This document shows positions 33,497-41,859 of a stretch of DNA of 64,000 nt, piece after piece. Origin of the DNA: Ectopseudomonas chengduensis (GTDB lineage Bacteria > Pseudomonadota > Gammaproteobacteria > Pseudomonadales > Pseudomonadaceae). Under the pieces are notes generated by a model. It had not been told where the DNA came from. It did no database searches and saw only the letters and a program-made list of their open reading frames with translations. How positions within the stretch are numbered: the first letter of the stretch is position 1; every line of letters starts with the position of its first letter. The position numbers and the translations under genes are program-made. The DNA is taken from contig NZ_FMZQ01000003.1 of NCBI RefSeq assembly GCF_900102635.1, positions 248,001 to 312,000 on the forward strand. The letters are read 5' to 3'.

Positions 33497-34174
33497 TCAG
33501 ACTTCGTCGGGGCTACGCAGGTTGGTAACGGCGATTCGCTGCTCGCGTCGCTGTTCCTTCTGCGAAGGCATTTCGGCACGGTAGATGCCTTGATCGCCAA
33601 CGACCCAGGATAGCGGGCGGCGCTCCTGGCCGATGGATTCCTGCAGCAGCATCAAGCCTTGCAGGAACGCCTCCGGACGGGGCGGGCAGCCGGGAATGTA
33701 GACGTCCACGGGGAGGAACTTGTCCACGCCCTGAACGACCGAGTAGATGTCGTACATGCCGCCGGAGTTGGCGCATGAACCCATGGAGATGACCCACTTG
33801 GGCTCCAGCATCTGCTCATAGAGACGCTGGATGACCGGCGCCATCTTGATGAAGCAGGTGCCGGCGATGACCATGAAGTCGGCCTGGCGGGGTGATGCGC
33901 GAATGACCTCCGCACCGAAACGCGCCACGTCGTGCGGGGCGGTGAAGGCGGTGGTCATTTCCACATAGCAGCAGGACAGGCCGAAGTTGTACGGCCACAA
34001 GGAATTCTTGCGCCCCCAGTTGACCGCGCCGTTAAGCACGTCCGAGAGCTTGCCCATGTAGATGTTCTTGTGAACCTGGTCCTCTAGCAGCGGGTCGGAG
34101 ACGACCTCCCGCTGGCCGATCGGATACGCCTCGTTGGGCGCATTCGGGTCGACCCGAGTAAGTTTGTATTGCAT
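33497..34174 (-). CDS. nuoB: NADH-quinone oxidoreductase subunit B
   Basis: 225-aa subunit that binds the terminal cluster N2. Ligand motifs are [15 protein letters not shown] and GCPPRPE. The ATG at 34174 gives [15 protein letters not shown] and the 225-residue length I recall for the P. aeruginosa protein; a TTG two codons earlier is open but the GAGG ribosome site fits the ATG. It lies 10 bp after nuoA. Confidence 0.96.
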   Translation of the reverse strand: MQYKLTRVDPNAPNEAYPIGQREVVSDPLLEDQVHKNIYMGKLSDVLNGAVNWGRKNSLWPYNFGLSCCYVEMTTAFTAPHDVARFGAEVIRASPRQADFMVIAGTCFIKMAPVIQRLYEQMLEPKWVISMGSCANSGGMYDIYSVVQGVDKFLPVDVYIPGCPPRPEAFLQGLMLLQESIGQERRPLSWVVGDQGIYRAEMPSQKEQRREQRIAVTNLRSPDEV

Positions 34175-34184
34175 CGCCAAAGCC

Positions 34185-34598
34185 TCATTGTTTTAGCTTC
34201 GCCTGCCGTTCACGACGTCCCTGCGGTGCCCAATCGAGCGCGCCGATACGCCAAAGATAGACAAGACCTGCCAACAGAATTGCTATGAAAACTGTAGCTT
34301 CGATCAGGCCCGCCCAGCCGCTTTCGCGCACCGAGACTGCCCAAGCGAAGAGATAGAGGGCTTCAACGTCGAAGATCACGAAGAGCATCGCGACCAGATA
34401 GAACTTGGCTGACAGGCGCAGACGCGCGCTGCCGGTAGGAAGCATGCCCGACTCGAAAGGCTCGTTCTTGCTACGTCCCCAGGCTTTGCTGCCGAGCAGA
34501 CTGGAAACGCCGAGCATGAAGGCGATGAGCCCGCAGACACCCAGCAAGAACACAGCGAAAGCCCAGTTATGGGACATGGTCGTTACCGCATCAGGCAT
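34185..34598 (-). CDS. nuoA: NADH-quinone oxidoreductase subunit A
   Basis: 137-aa subunit with three TM segments. The conserved first loop is [31 protein letters not shown] (Cys position is replaced by Met-Leu-Pro, as in other Pseudomonas), followed by [18 protein letters not shown]. It opens the nuo operon and has an AAGGAG ribosome site 8-9 nt upstream of the ATG at 34598. Operon order A-B-CD-E-F-G-H-I-J-K-L-M-N follows without a foreign gene. Confidence 0.96.
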   Translation of the reverse strand: MPDAVTTMSHNWAFAVFLLGVCGLIAFMLGVSSLLGSKAWGRSKNEPFESGMLPTGSARLRLSAKFYLVAMLFVIFDVEALYLFAWAVSVRESGWAGLIEATVFIAILLAGLVYLWRIGALDWAPQGRRERQAKLKQ

Positions 34599-35166
34599 GC
34601 CGGTACTCCTTGGATTAAGGAACGGCTTTTAATCTATTAAGCGACCAGACACCGTCGAGGGCGTTGGCGCGAAGTGTGTATACAATACTATGCGTAGACC
34701 AACTGTAAGTAAATTTTTCAGAGAAAAATTATTCCTGAAATTCGATCATTTCTGATTGATTTGTCGCATCGGTGTAATTCTGAAGCGAGCCGTATGGGCT
34801 GGCGTTTCAGGACTATAGCTGATGACTCTGCTCTGGCAATTTCAAGGCGCATTCATCCGGCTAATTTGCCTCATTTCGCAGCGTGATTGCCCTCAGCGAG
34901 ATGAGCAATTCGCTGCCACTTTGGTGTTAAGGCGAAAGCATCGAATGGCTTCCCGGATTCTCAAAGCGTATAGCCGGCGGCATGGCTTATCACCAAATGT
35001 TATTCATCTCCAGGTGCTGTCCAACTGATCTTGTACTAGCGTGCATGAATCGCCGCGCGGCGATGCGCAGTTGATCGAGCAGTGCCCACCATCCGCTGGG
35101 TCTGCGAAGTTGCCCTGCCTGGGTATGCCGACCCTTCGTACGAATAACAATATGAGGGGTTTTGCC
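34599..35166. other. Intergenic region between nuoA and the pectinacetylesterase-like gene
   Basis: 568 bp between divergent genes. The part near nuoA (about 34660-34790) is markedly AT-rich and should hold the nuo promoter; TATTGTATAC around 34676-34690 on the minus strand is a possible -10 area, not convincing. A perfect 16-bp palindrome ATCGCCGCGCGGCGAT is at 35049-35064. A 68-codon open frame at 34822-35028 has no ribosome site or recognisable product. No gene is supported. Confidence 0.5.
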
Positions 35167-36564
35167 ATGCCTGTTGTCCAGTCGTTGCCACGTATTGTCC
35201 CAGCCGTTCTGTTGCTAGCCCTGAGCGCGCCTGCCAGCGCGGAATTGGGTGATTACAGTTTCTGGCAGAGCTTGAGCAACCTGGTGTCGCCGCCCAGGGC
35301 CGATAACCCGGTGACGCCTGCGCAGCGTGTGGGGCCGTATCCGTTGTTGGCCAATCCGAGTGGTTTCAACAGCGGCTTCAATCCCGGCAATTACTACGGC
35401 TGGCAAACGATTCAGATGGCGCCGCAGACCGGTGCGGTGTGCGGCAATGGCTCGCCTTACAAGTTCTTCATCAATCGTGTGCCGAACACGCGCAATACCA
35501 TCGTTTATCTGGAAGGTGGTGGTGCCTGCTGGGATTACGCCAGCTGCAGCGGGCAGAGCGGCATCCGCGGTGCGCGCAACCCCGATGGCATCGCCGACGA
35601 CTACATGTCGCTGCTCAATCCGGGCGCCAGTCTGGTGAGTCCGTTCGTCGTGCGTCTGCACCCCTGGACGCGCGTCAAGACGCAGAACTGGAACATGGTC
35701 TATGTGCCGTATTGCACGGGTGACATCTACTCCGGTGACAAGGTGGCGGTATACGAAGACCCGCAGGGGGTAAATCCCCCGCTGGTGTGGCACCACAACG
35801 GCTTGCGCAACATGCGCGCAGTGGTGGGGTGGCTGAAGGATAATCTGCCGCGGCCGACCCAGATGCTCACCACGGGATGCAGTGCAGGCGGCGCGGGCAG
35901 CCTGACCAACTACGCCAACCTGCGCCAGGACATCGCGCCGAACCGGGGTTACCTGATCAATGATTCCGGGCCTGTCTATACCGCGCTGGCTGGCGACAAC
36001 CAGGCTTATCCTTCCTATCCGTTGCAGACCCTGATTCGTCAGGCCTGGGGTCTGGATGCTGCACAGGGGCCGTTGCAATACCTGCAGGCGCGCCTGCCAG
36101 GCTTCAACAGCAACGATCTGGGCAGCCTGTATCCGGCGCTTTCGAGCAATCTGCCTGGTGATCGCATGGGGCATACGCATTTCTGGCAGGACCTGAACTA
36201 TTCGTCCTATTCCTACGAGCGCTTCTACCCTGAGATCGTCAACGCGCCGAATCAGGCTACCAAGGAAGCACTGATCAAGCAGCGCTGGGCAACGGATACC
36301 ACGCGTCTGCGCAGCCAACTGGCGAGCCTGGGCAATGTCGGTGGTTATTTCCCGCAATTCCGTAACGTCAACGAAAGCCACTGCACCAGCATCATCGAGT
36401 TCGCCAACTCCGATATCCAGGAGCAGAATCTGCAGCTGGACAACTTCGTCAGCAGTGTTCTCGATGGCAGTGGGCAGGTACTGGATGCTTCGGAAAGCAG
36501 CGATGTGGCTGACCGCAACAAACCATTCAATCTGCTCTATTACCTGCTGGACCAGTTGCTCTGA
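35167..36564 (+). CDS. Secreted pectinacetylesterase-family hydrolase
   Basis: 465-aa exported protein. The Sec signal peptide ends SAPASA-ELGDY at about residue 25. It matches the pectinacetylesterase/Notum-like family: oxyanion region VYLEGGGACWDYASC (about residues 116-130), nucleophile motif TTGCSAGGAGS (about 235-245), and late acidic and His residues (NESHCTSIIEF, about 400) expected for the catalytic triad. Substrate is unknown; family members deacetylate polysaccharides or other esters. The ATG at 35167 follows GAGGGG by 7 nt; 42 more open codons upstream would bury the signal peptide. It is monocistronic and convergent with the unknown membrane gene. Confidence 0.85.
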   Translation: MPVVQSLPRIVPAVLLLALSAPASAELGDYSFWQSLSNLVSPPRADNPVTPAQRVGPYPLLANPSGFNSGFNPGNYYGWQTIQMAPQTGAVCGNGSPYKFFINRVPNTRNTIVYLEGGGACWDYASCSGQSGIRGARNPDGIADDYMSLLNPGASLVSPFVVRLHPWTRVKTQNWNMVYVPYCTGDIYSGDKVAVYEDPQGVNPPLVWHHNGLRNMRAVVGWLKDNLPRPTQMLTTGCSAGGAGSLTNYANLRQDIAPNRGYLINDSGPVYTALAGDNQAYPSYPLQTLIRQAWGLDAAQGPLQYLQARLPGFNSNDLGSLYPALSSNLPGDRMGHTHFWQDLNYSSYSYERFYPEIVNAPNQATKEALIKQRWATDTTRLRSQLASLGNVGGYFPQFRNVNESHCTSIIEFANSDIQEQNLQLDNFVSSVLDGSGQVLDASESSDVADRNKPFNLLYYLLDQLL

Positions 36565-36578
36565 AGCGGCGCGAAAGC

Positions 36579-36610
36579 AACGCGGCGGCAGCTTGGGTTG
36601 TCGCCGCGTT
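36579..36610. terminator. Hairpin between convergent genes
   Basis: 9-bp arms AACGCGGCG / CGCCGCGTT around a 14-nt loop, between the esterase stop and the stop of the minus-strand gene (which it touches). No T-run. Likely transcript end for one or both genes. Confidence 0.45.
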
Positions 36611-37266
36611 CAGCCATCCGGAGTTTGTTGGTAACTGCGCTCGCGAGCTTCTTGCAGGCGTTGCCTGAGGTATTGATCGCGAGTGAGTCCATGGGGAATA
36701 TTCTGCAGGCCGAGCACTTCTTCGACGATATTTCTTTCCTCGGCCTTGTAGCGTTCGAAGTTCGGGTCAGATCGTTGCGCCAGTTTGGCCTCACGCTCAG
36801 CGCTGATGGCCTGGTAACGCTTGATCAGTGCTTCAGCGCGTCTCTTCTGCTCGGCTTCGTCTTCGCTGACTGCCTTGATCAGGGCGATCTGCAACAACAG
36901 GGACTCGCTCAGCGCCAATTCCCCTCGCTGCTCCAGTGCATCGACGCCCTCACTCAACGCTTGCGCTTGTGCTTCGCGACTGCTGCTGTCGAGTTCCGTG
37001 GCGTTCTCGATGAACCCTCTGTAGCGCTGATGAAAATCCAGGCGGCGTTCCTGTTGCTGGACTTCGGGCCTGGCCAACAGGTGCATTTGCTCGGGGCTCA
37101 GATCGGCTGGAGCTGGCGAGGCGCTGCCTTGCGCGGCCGGTTGCACTTGCGTTTGCTCTGATGGTGAGGTGGCAGGCTCTTCGGCATTGGGGCGTTGCCA
37201 GTACCAGGCGAGTGTCATGCTGCCAATCAGAATGCAACTGCCGAACAGCAGAATGGAGCGGGGCAT
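36610..37266 (-). CDS. Unknown inner-membrane-anchored helical protein
   Basis: 218-aa protein I do not recognise. Visible parts are one N-terminal TM anchor (residues 3-22, SILLFGSCILIGSMTLAWYW), a Pro/Ala/Ser/Gln-rich linker (about 25-58) and a highly charged, probably all-helical periplasmic domain (about 60-218) with heptad-like spacing. This anchor-linker-helix layout recalls lipase-specific foldases, but it is shorter and I cannot see their signature, so I do not assign it. The ATG at 37266 is preferred because it puts the TM segment at the terminus; the open frame continues 22 codons upstream. It lies 120 bp after phoX on the same strand. Confidence 0.7.
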   Translation of the reverse strand: MPRSILLFGSCILIGSMTLAWYWQRPNAEEPATSPSEQTQVQPAAQGSASPAPADLSPEQMHLLARPEVQQQERRLDFHQRYRGFIENATELDSSSREAQAQALSEGVDALEQRGELALSESLLLQIALIKAVSEDEAEQKRRAEALIKRYQAISAEREAKLAQRSDPNFERYKAEERNIVEEVLGLQNIPHGLTRDQYLRQRLQEARERSYQQTPDG

Positions 37267-37347
37267 GAGCAGTCCTTGCGCGAGTCGATTGCCTTCCAGC
37301 TTAGAAGTTGCAGTCGCGTTTTGCCTGTCCATGCAGCGAATGGAGGG

Positions 37348-37378
37348 CCTGCCCTCTCGTCGTGGGTGAGAGGGCAGG
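37348..37378 (-). terminator. Hairpin after the PhoX-like gene
   Basis: Perfect 11-bp arms CCTGCCCTCTC / GAGAGGGCAGG with a 9-nt loop, 9 bp beyond the phoX stop. No T-run on the minus strand; it may attenuate transcription into the downstream membrane gene. Confidence 0.6.
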
Positions 37379-37386
37379 TGTCTGGA

Positions 37387-39402
37387 TCAGAACAGCGGCT
37401 TGCCGTCTTCGCGCGTGACGATCACGGTGGCCGAGCGTGGGCGGCGACCGGGGCCGTCCGGCCAGGTGCTGCGAAAATCCGTCGGAGTCGAGCCTTCACC
37501 CGGGTGCTGGATGTTGACGAACAACGTACGGAAGTCCGGTGTGGCGGTGATGCCGGTGACCTCGCAGCCTACGGGGCCGACCAGAAAGCGCTTGACCTCG
37601 CCGGTGGTGGGCTCGGCCACCAGCATCTGGTTGTTGCCGAAAGGGCCGCTGGCGAGCTGGCTGCCGCTCATGTCGGTCTGGATCCACAGGCGGCCTTCGT
37701 CGTCGAACCACAGGCCGTCCGGGCTGGCCAGGCGGTTGTCGGCGGTCAGCGGTCTGCCGTTGGGGTCGAGGCTGTCGTTCTCCGGCCCGGCCAGCAGGAA
37801 CAGGCTCCAGACGAATTCACGGCCAGCATAGTCGCGGCTCTGCTCACGCCAGCGGATGATGTGACCGAAGGCGTTGGCCGGGCGCGGGTTGGCTGCATCA
37901 GCGACGGTGCGCGAACTGTTGTTGGTGAGGGTGAAGTAGACGTCGCCGTTGTTCGGGTTTACCGCCCCCCATTCCGGACGATCCATCTTGGTGGCGCCGA
38001 CGATGTCGGCAGCCAGGCGGGTGTTGATCAGTACCTCGCCCTGGTCGGCGAAGCTTACCCCGGCAGCCCTGCAGGCGGCCTGGAAGGCCTTGTCCTTGAT
38101 GTCCAGGGCCAGCCAATCCCCCTTGCCGTTGGCCTTGAAGCGCGCCACGTAGAGAGTGCCCTCGTCGAGCAGACTGCCGTTGCTGCGACCCGGTACGTAC
38201 CTGCCGCGGCTGACGAACTTGTAGATGTACTCATTCTGCGAATCGTCGCCGGAATAGCAGACCACTGGACTGCCCGGTTTGACCGGGGCGAATACCAGGC
38301 CTTCGTGGGCGAAGCGGCCCAGTGCAGTGCGCTTGACCGGGGGCGATTCCGGCGCGAAGGGATCGATCTCAACGATCCAGCCGAAGTGGTTCGGCTCGTT
38401 GCGATAGTCGCCTGCAGCCTCGGCGGCCAGGCGGGTGGCGTTGAAGCGCTGGAATTCGTCGCCGGACAGGTGATCCCAACCGTAGCGGCTGGCGCTGCCG
38501 ACACCGTAGCGGGTCATTTCACGCGGGCGCTCGGCATCGCCGCTGGCGAAATAACCGGCCCAGTTTTCCTCGCAGGTCAGGTAAGTGCCCCAGGGCGTGA
38601 AGCCGTTGGCGCAGTTGTTCAGCGTGCCGCGGGTGGCGGTGCCGTCGGGGCTGTAGCGAGTCCGGAGCAGGGCGTGACCGCGTGCTGGGCCGCTGATCTG
38701 CATCGGTGTGGCGCCCGTGATGCGGCGGTTGCGGGCGCTGGGCAGCACCTCCCATTGGCCGCGCACGCGGCGCACTTCTACCACCGAAACGCCGTGGGCG
38801 TTGATTTCCTTGCGCACTTCATCGGCGCTGCTGCGCTTGCCGCCGACCAGGGTGGGGCCATTGGGGTGCAGCAGCGGTGCGTCGATGTACTCGTGATTGA
38901 GTACCAGCAGGCCGTGGTCGCTCTTGTGACCGCCACCGCGCTGACCGTCGATGGGGAAGAAGTGCATGCCGTCATGGTGCATGCCGATCTGGTCAGCCTG
39001 ATCGGCGGCACTGTTGCCGGCGTTGTCGAGGAATGCCGGGAAGCTGCCACGAATCGGCGTGCCCCAGGGGATGAAAGTGGTGGCTTTGTAGCCGGCTGGC
39101 ACGGTGATGGTATCGGCACGGGTAACCGCCACCGGATTGAACGGCAGGCGCTTGCTGCGTTTCTTCAGGCGTTCCAGCAGCTCCTTGAGCTGGTCTTTGA
39201 GCGGGTTGTCGGCGGCCTCGGCACTACCGGGCATGGCGACGCCGAGAAAGCCCATGACGCCGAGCGCAGCGCCGCCGGCGACCACCTGGCGGCGGCTCAG
39301 GCCGGCTTCGATCAGGTCATTGATATGAGGATTGCTGGAGGCGTTGCTGAGCGGTTCATCGCCATTGCCGAATAGCACGTTTTGCTCTTGTTCATTGCGC
39401 AT
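37387..39402 (-). CDS. PhoX-family (DUF839) phosphatase, Tat-exported
   Basis: 671-aa protein of the PhoX/DUF839 family. A twin-arginine signal is visible as LSRRQVVAGGAALGVMGFLG (about residues 34-53), so it is folded before export; a 30-residue leader precedes it, typical of this family. The mature part has DUF839 repeats such as HDGMHFFPIDG, VVEVRR, GTYLTCEENWAGYF and WGAVNPNNGDVYFTLTNNS, with Glu and Asp ligands for Ca/Fe. PhoX enzymes hydrolyse phosphate monoesters, often under phosphate starvation. A possible Pho box is upstream. Family membership is firm; substrate is not proven. Confidence 0.9.
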   Translation of the reverse strand: MRNEQEQNVLFGNGDEPLSNASSNPHINDLIEAGLSRRQVVAGGAALGVMGFLGVAMPGSAEAADNPLKDQLKELLERLKKRSKRLPFNPVAVTRADTITVPAGYKATTFIPWGTPIRGSFPAFLDNAGNSAADQADQIGMHHDGMHFFPIDGQRGGGHKSDHGLLVLNHEYIDAPLLHPNGPTLVGGKRSSADEVRKEINAHGVSVVEVRRVRGQWEVLPSARNRRITGATPMQISGPARGHALLRTRYSPDGTATRGTLNNCANGFTPWGTYLTCEENWAGYFASGDAERPREMTRYGVGSASRYGWDHLSGDEFQRFNATRLAAEAAGDYRNEPNHFGWIVEIDPFAPESPPVKRTALGRFAHEGLVFAPVKPGSPVVCYSGDDSQNEYIYKFVSRGRYVPGRSNGSLLDEGTLYVARFKANGKGDWLALDIKDKAFQAACRAAGVSFADQGEVLINTRLAADIVGATKMDRPEWGAVNPNNGDVYFTLTNNSSRTVADAANPRPANAFGHIIRWREQSRDYAGREFVWSLFLLAGPENDSLDPNGRPLTADNRLASPDGLWFDDEGRLWIQTDMSGSQLASGPFGNNQMLVAEPTTGEVKRFLVGPVGCEVTGITATPDFRTLFVNIQHPGEGSTPTDFRSTWPDGPGRRPRSATVIVTREDGKPLF

Positions 39403-39454
39403 GGAGGGCTCCTTGTCAGGCTGATCGACGGAGTCATGACGCTAACCAAGGAAA

Positions 39455-39472
39455 ACGACGGAATAGTGACAG
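39455..39472 (-). promoter_or_regulatory. Candidate Pho box upstream of the PhoX-like gene
   Basis: Minus strand reads CTGTCACTATTCCGTCGT: two 7-mers, matching CTGTCAT at 6 of 7 and 5 of 7 positions, at the canonical 4-nt spacing, 53 to 70 bp before the ATG. The family context supports it; the second half is weak. Confidence 0.4.
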
Positions 39473-39624
39473 CGCCTGTGCGCCATTGCACAAAACTGCT
39501 CGGAGGGGCAACGACCATCCTCTGTTTGGCGCCGCTTCATCAGGTGTGGCAAGGCCGTGCAGGGCAGGCAGTGCAGGCGTTTGCGGTGATATTGATGCGC
39601 GGGACGTACCCTGCGCCCAGGCAT

Positions 39625-39648
39625 AAAAAAACCCCGGCAAAGCCGGGG
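39625..39648 (-). terminator. Intrinsic terminator of aceA
   Basis: Stem CCCCGGC / GCCGGGG with an AAA loop, followed on the minus strand by seven T residues, 56 bp after the aceA stop. Confidence 0.9.
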
Positions 39649-39703
39649 CGGATTAGGCAAACAGGCTGCTGCGGATGCGTGGTCCGCAGCAGGAGAACCG
39701 TTC

Positions 39704-41299
39704 TTAGTGGAACTGGTTCATGGTGTTGTCTTTACCGCTCGCCTTCAGAGCTGCTTCGCCAGCGAAGTACTCCTTGTGGTTGTCGCCGATGTCGGAGCCA
39801 GCCATGTTCTGGTGCTTGACGCAGGCGATACCCTGACGCAGTTCCTGACGCTGCACGCCCTTCACGTAGGCCAGCATACCCTGGTCGGCGAAGTAGCCCT
39901 TGGCCAGGTTGTCGGTGGACAGTGCGGCAGTGTGGTAGGTCGGCAGGGTGATCAGGTGGTGGAAGATGCCGGCGTGGGCCGAACCGTCGCGCTGGAAGGT
40001 ACGGATCTTCTCGTCGGCAATCTGGGCCAGTTCGGTCTCGTCGTACTCGACGCTCATCAGCTTGGCGCGGTCGTAGGCGGAAACGTCCTTGCCTTCGGCA
40101 ACCATGGCGTCGAACACCTGCTGACGGAAGTTCAGGGTCCAGTTGAAGGACGGGCTGTTGTTGTACACCAGCTTGGCGTTCGGGATGACCTGGCGGATGC
40201 GGTCAACCATGGCCTTGATCTGGCCAACGTGCGGCTTCTCGGTCTCGATCCACAGCAGATCGGCGCCGTTCTGCAGACTGGTGATGCAGTCCAGTACGCA
40301 GCGGTCTTCGCCGGTGCCAGCACGGAACTGGAACAGGTTGGACGGCAGGCGCTTGGGACGCAGCAGCTTGCCGCCGCGGTTGATCACGACGTCGCCGTTG
40401 CCCAGGTCGGCAGCAGACACTTCTTCGCAATCCAGGAAGCTGTTGTACAGGTCGCCCAGGTCGCCCGGCTCGTTGGTCACGGCGATCTGCTTGGTCAGAC
40501 CGGCACCCAGGGAGTCGGTACGTGCAACGATCACGCCGTTGTCGATGCCCAGCTCGAGGAAGGCGTAGCGAACGGCAGCAATCTTGGCGAGGAAGTCGGC
40601 GTGAGGAACGGTCACCTTACCGTCCTGGTGGCCGCACTGCTTCTCGTCGGAAACCTGGTTCTCGATCTGGATGCAGCAGGCGCCTGCTTCGATCATGCGC
40701 TTGGCCAGCAGGTAGGTGGCTTCCGGGTTACCGAAACCAGCGTCGATGTCGGCGATGATCGGCACGATATGGGTTTCGTAGTTGTCGATCTGGTTCTGGA
40801 TCTCGGCAGCCTTGGCCTGGTCACCAGCTGCACGAGCAGCGTCCAGGGCGGTGAACAGCAGATCCAGTTCGCGGCTGTCGGCCTGACGCAGGAAGGTGTA
40901 CAGCTCTTCGATCAGGTCGGAGACGGCAGTCTTCTCGTGCATCGACTGGTCCGGCAGCGGGCCGAAGTCCGAGCGCAGAGCAGCGACCATCCAGCCGGAC
41001 AGGTAGAGGTAGCGCTTGTTGGTGGTCTTCAGGTGCTTCTTGATCGAGATCAGCTTCTGCTGACCGATGAAGCCGTGCCAGCAACCCAGCGACTGGGTGT
41101 AGACGGAGGAGTCGGCGTCGTACTCTTCCATGTCCTTGCGCATGATGTCAGCGGTGTACTGAGCGATTTCCAGACCGGTCTTGAAGCGGTTCTGAGCGCG
41201 CATACGGGCGACGGACTCGGGGTTGATAGCGCTCCAGCTGCTGCCGAACTTCTCTTTCAGAGCGGCTACAGCCTTGATGTCGTTTTGATATGCGGACAT
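39704..41299 (-). CDS. aceA: Isocitrate lyase
   Basis: 531-aa isocitrate lyase of the long subfamily found in Pseudomonas. The signature KKCGH appears as K220-Q-C-G-H224 with Cys222 as the catalytic acid; upstream DIDAGFGNPEATY binds metal and substrate. It cleaves isocitrate to glyoxylate and succinate, the first step of the glyoxylate shunt needed for growth on acetyl-CoA sources. The ATG at 41299 follows AAGGATTGACC and gives MSAYQNDIKAV; 15 open codons upstream are rejected. It has its own promoter far upstream and a strong terminator. Confidence 0.97.
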   Translation of the reverse strand: MSAYQNDIKAVAALKEKFGSSWSAINPESVARMRAQNRFKTGLEIAQYTADIMRKDMEEYDADSSVYTQSLGCWHGFIGQQKLISIKKHLKTTNKRYLYLSGWMVAALRSDFGPLPDQSMHEKTAVSDLIEELYTFLRQADSRELDLLFTALDAARAAGDQAKAAEIQNQIDNYETHIVPIIADIDAGFGNPEATYLLAKRMIEAGACCIQIENQVSDEKQCGHQDGKVTVPHADFLAKIAAVRYAFLELGIDNGVIVARTDSLGAGLTKQIAVTNEPGDLGDLYNSFLDCEEVSAADLGNGDVVINRGGKLLRPKRLPSNLFQFRAGTGEDRCVLDCITSLQNGADLLWIETEKPHVGQIKAMVDRIRQVIPNAKLVYNNSPSFNWTLNFRQQVFDAMVAEGKDVSAYDRAKLMSVEYDETELAQIADEKIRTFQRDGSAHAGIFHHLITLPTYHTAALSTDNLAKGYFADQGMLAYVKGVQRQELRQGIACVKHQNMAGSDIGDNHKEYFAGEAALKASGKDNTMNQFH

Positions 41300-41673
41300 G
41301 GTCAATCCTTCAAAAAATGTGTTGGTTGAGCACCGACTACCCACGCAATGCGTGCACGGATGCAGCGGCTGCGGGAGGCTTCCACTTTGACGGCGAGAAT
41401 ACGGCTGGGGCGAGGATTGACCGCGAGGAGGGGGGGATGTGGCGAACAGTTCGGGCGCTTGGCGTGGGCTGGTTGGCTCGTGGAAGCCTTGGGCACCTGC
41501 TGGGCTTTCGATCTGTCTGACGCTAAACGCTTCCCCGTCCCTCAGGACAACTTCGTTCCAGTCGCAACCTCGTCGTACGGCCTTGTGGGCTGTTGGGACA
41601 CGGACCGTTGCGAAGTACTTCGCGGGCGGTCTGGAGATCCTTTTCAGGACCCCTGGCTAGCGGGAGCGAGGCC

Positions 41674-41702
41674 ATCATGCCTCTGGGAAAATGCTTCGTC
41701 AA
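41674..41702 (-). promoter_or_regulatory. Candidate sigma-70 promoter of aceA
   Basis: On the minus strand TTGACG (5 of 6), a 17-nt spacer and CATGAT (4 of 6). The predicted start would be near 41667, leaving a leader of about 368 nt. Confidence 0.5.
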
Positions 41703-41708
41703 ACGTTT

Positions 41709-41734
41709 TGTAGTGGTTTTTTAAAACTACTACA
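41709..41734. promoter_or_regulatory. 26-bp palindrome, candidate RccR operator of aceA
   Basis: Arms TGTAGTGGTTTT and AAAACTACTACA pair with one mismatch around a TT centre. The TGTAGT...ACTACA ends match what I recall of the operator of RccR, the KDPG-responsive RpiR-family regulator of aceA and related carbon genes in Pseudomonas. It abuts the -35 of the candidate aceA promoter. Confidence 0.65.
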
Positions 41735-41859
41735 TATTCAGTAGGCGACTGGCTGGTCACGCTCGGCAGCCCATGGGATGGGCGTTTCAGGCATTTCGCG
41801 GGTTGCGTGAGTTGTCCATCGTTCTTGCGAGGGAAAGGCATTCGACTTTGGTCGGGGTG

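Larger units (their letters stand above)
39403..39703. other. phoX upstream region and aceA 3' end
   Basis: 301 bp between the aceA stop and the phoX start, both on the minus strand. It contains the aceA terminator and a candidate Pho box, and no supported gene. Confidence 0.6.
41300..41859. other. Long aceA leader and upstream region
   Basis: 560 bp between aceA and the secretin-domain gene, all upstream of aceA. It holds the candidate aceA promoter and a 26-bp operator-like palindrome about 410 bp from the ATG. Several short open frames overlap here in different frames; none has a ribosome site or recognisable product. Confidence 0.6.

Noticed and set aside
34822..35028. Possible 68-aa gene between nuoA and the esterase gene
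   Set aside because: No ribosome site, no recognisable domain, and low-complexity start; left as intergenic.
36610..37266. Lipase-specific foldase (LifO)
   Set aside because: Layout is similar, but the protein is too short and the family's conserved signature is not seen; kept as unknown.
37195..39375. Open frame of 726 codons antisense to the PhoX-like gene
   Set aside because: It mirrors a well-supported PhoX gene with Tat signal; long antisense frames arise from GC-rich codon bias and this one has no recognisable domain or ribosome site.
41348..41713. Possible short genes in the aceA upstream region
   Set aside because: Several overlapping frames without ribosome sites or similarity; the operator-like palindrome and candidate promoter explain the area better.
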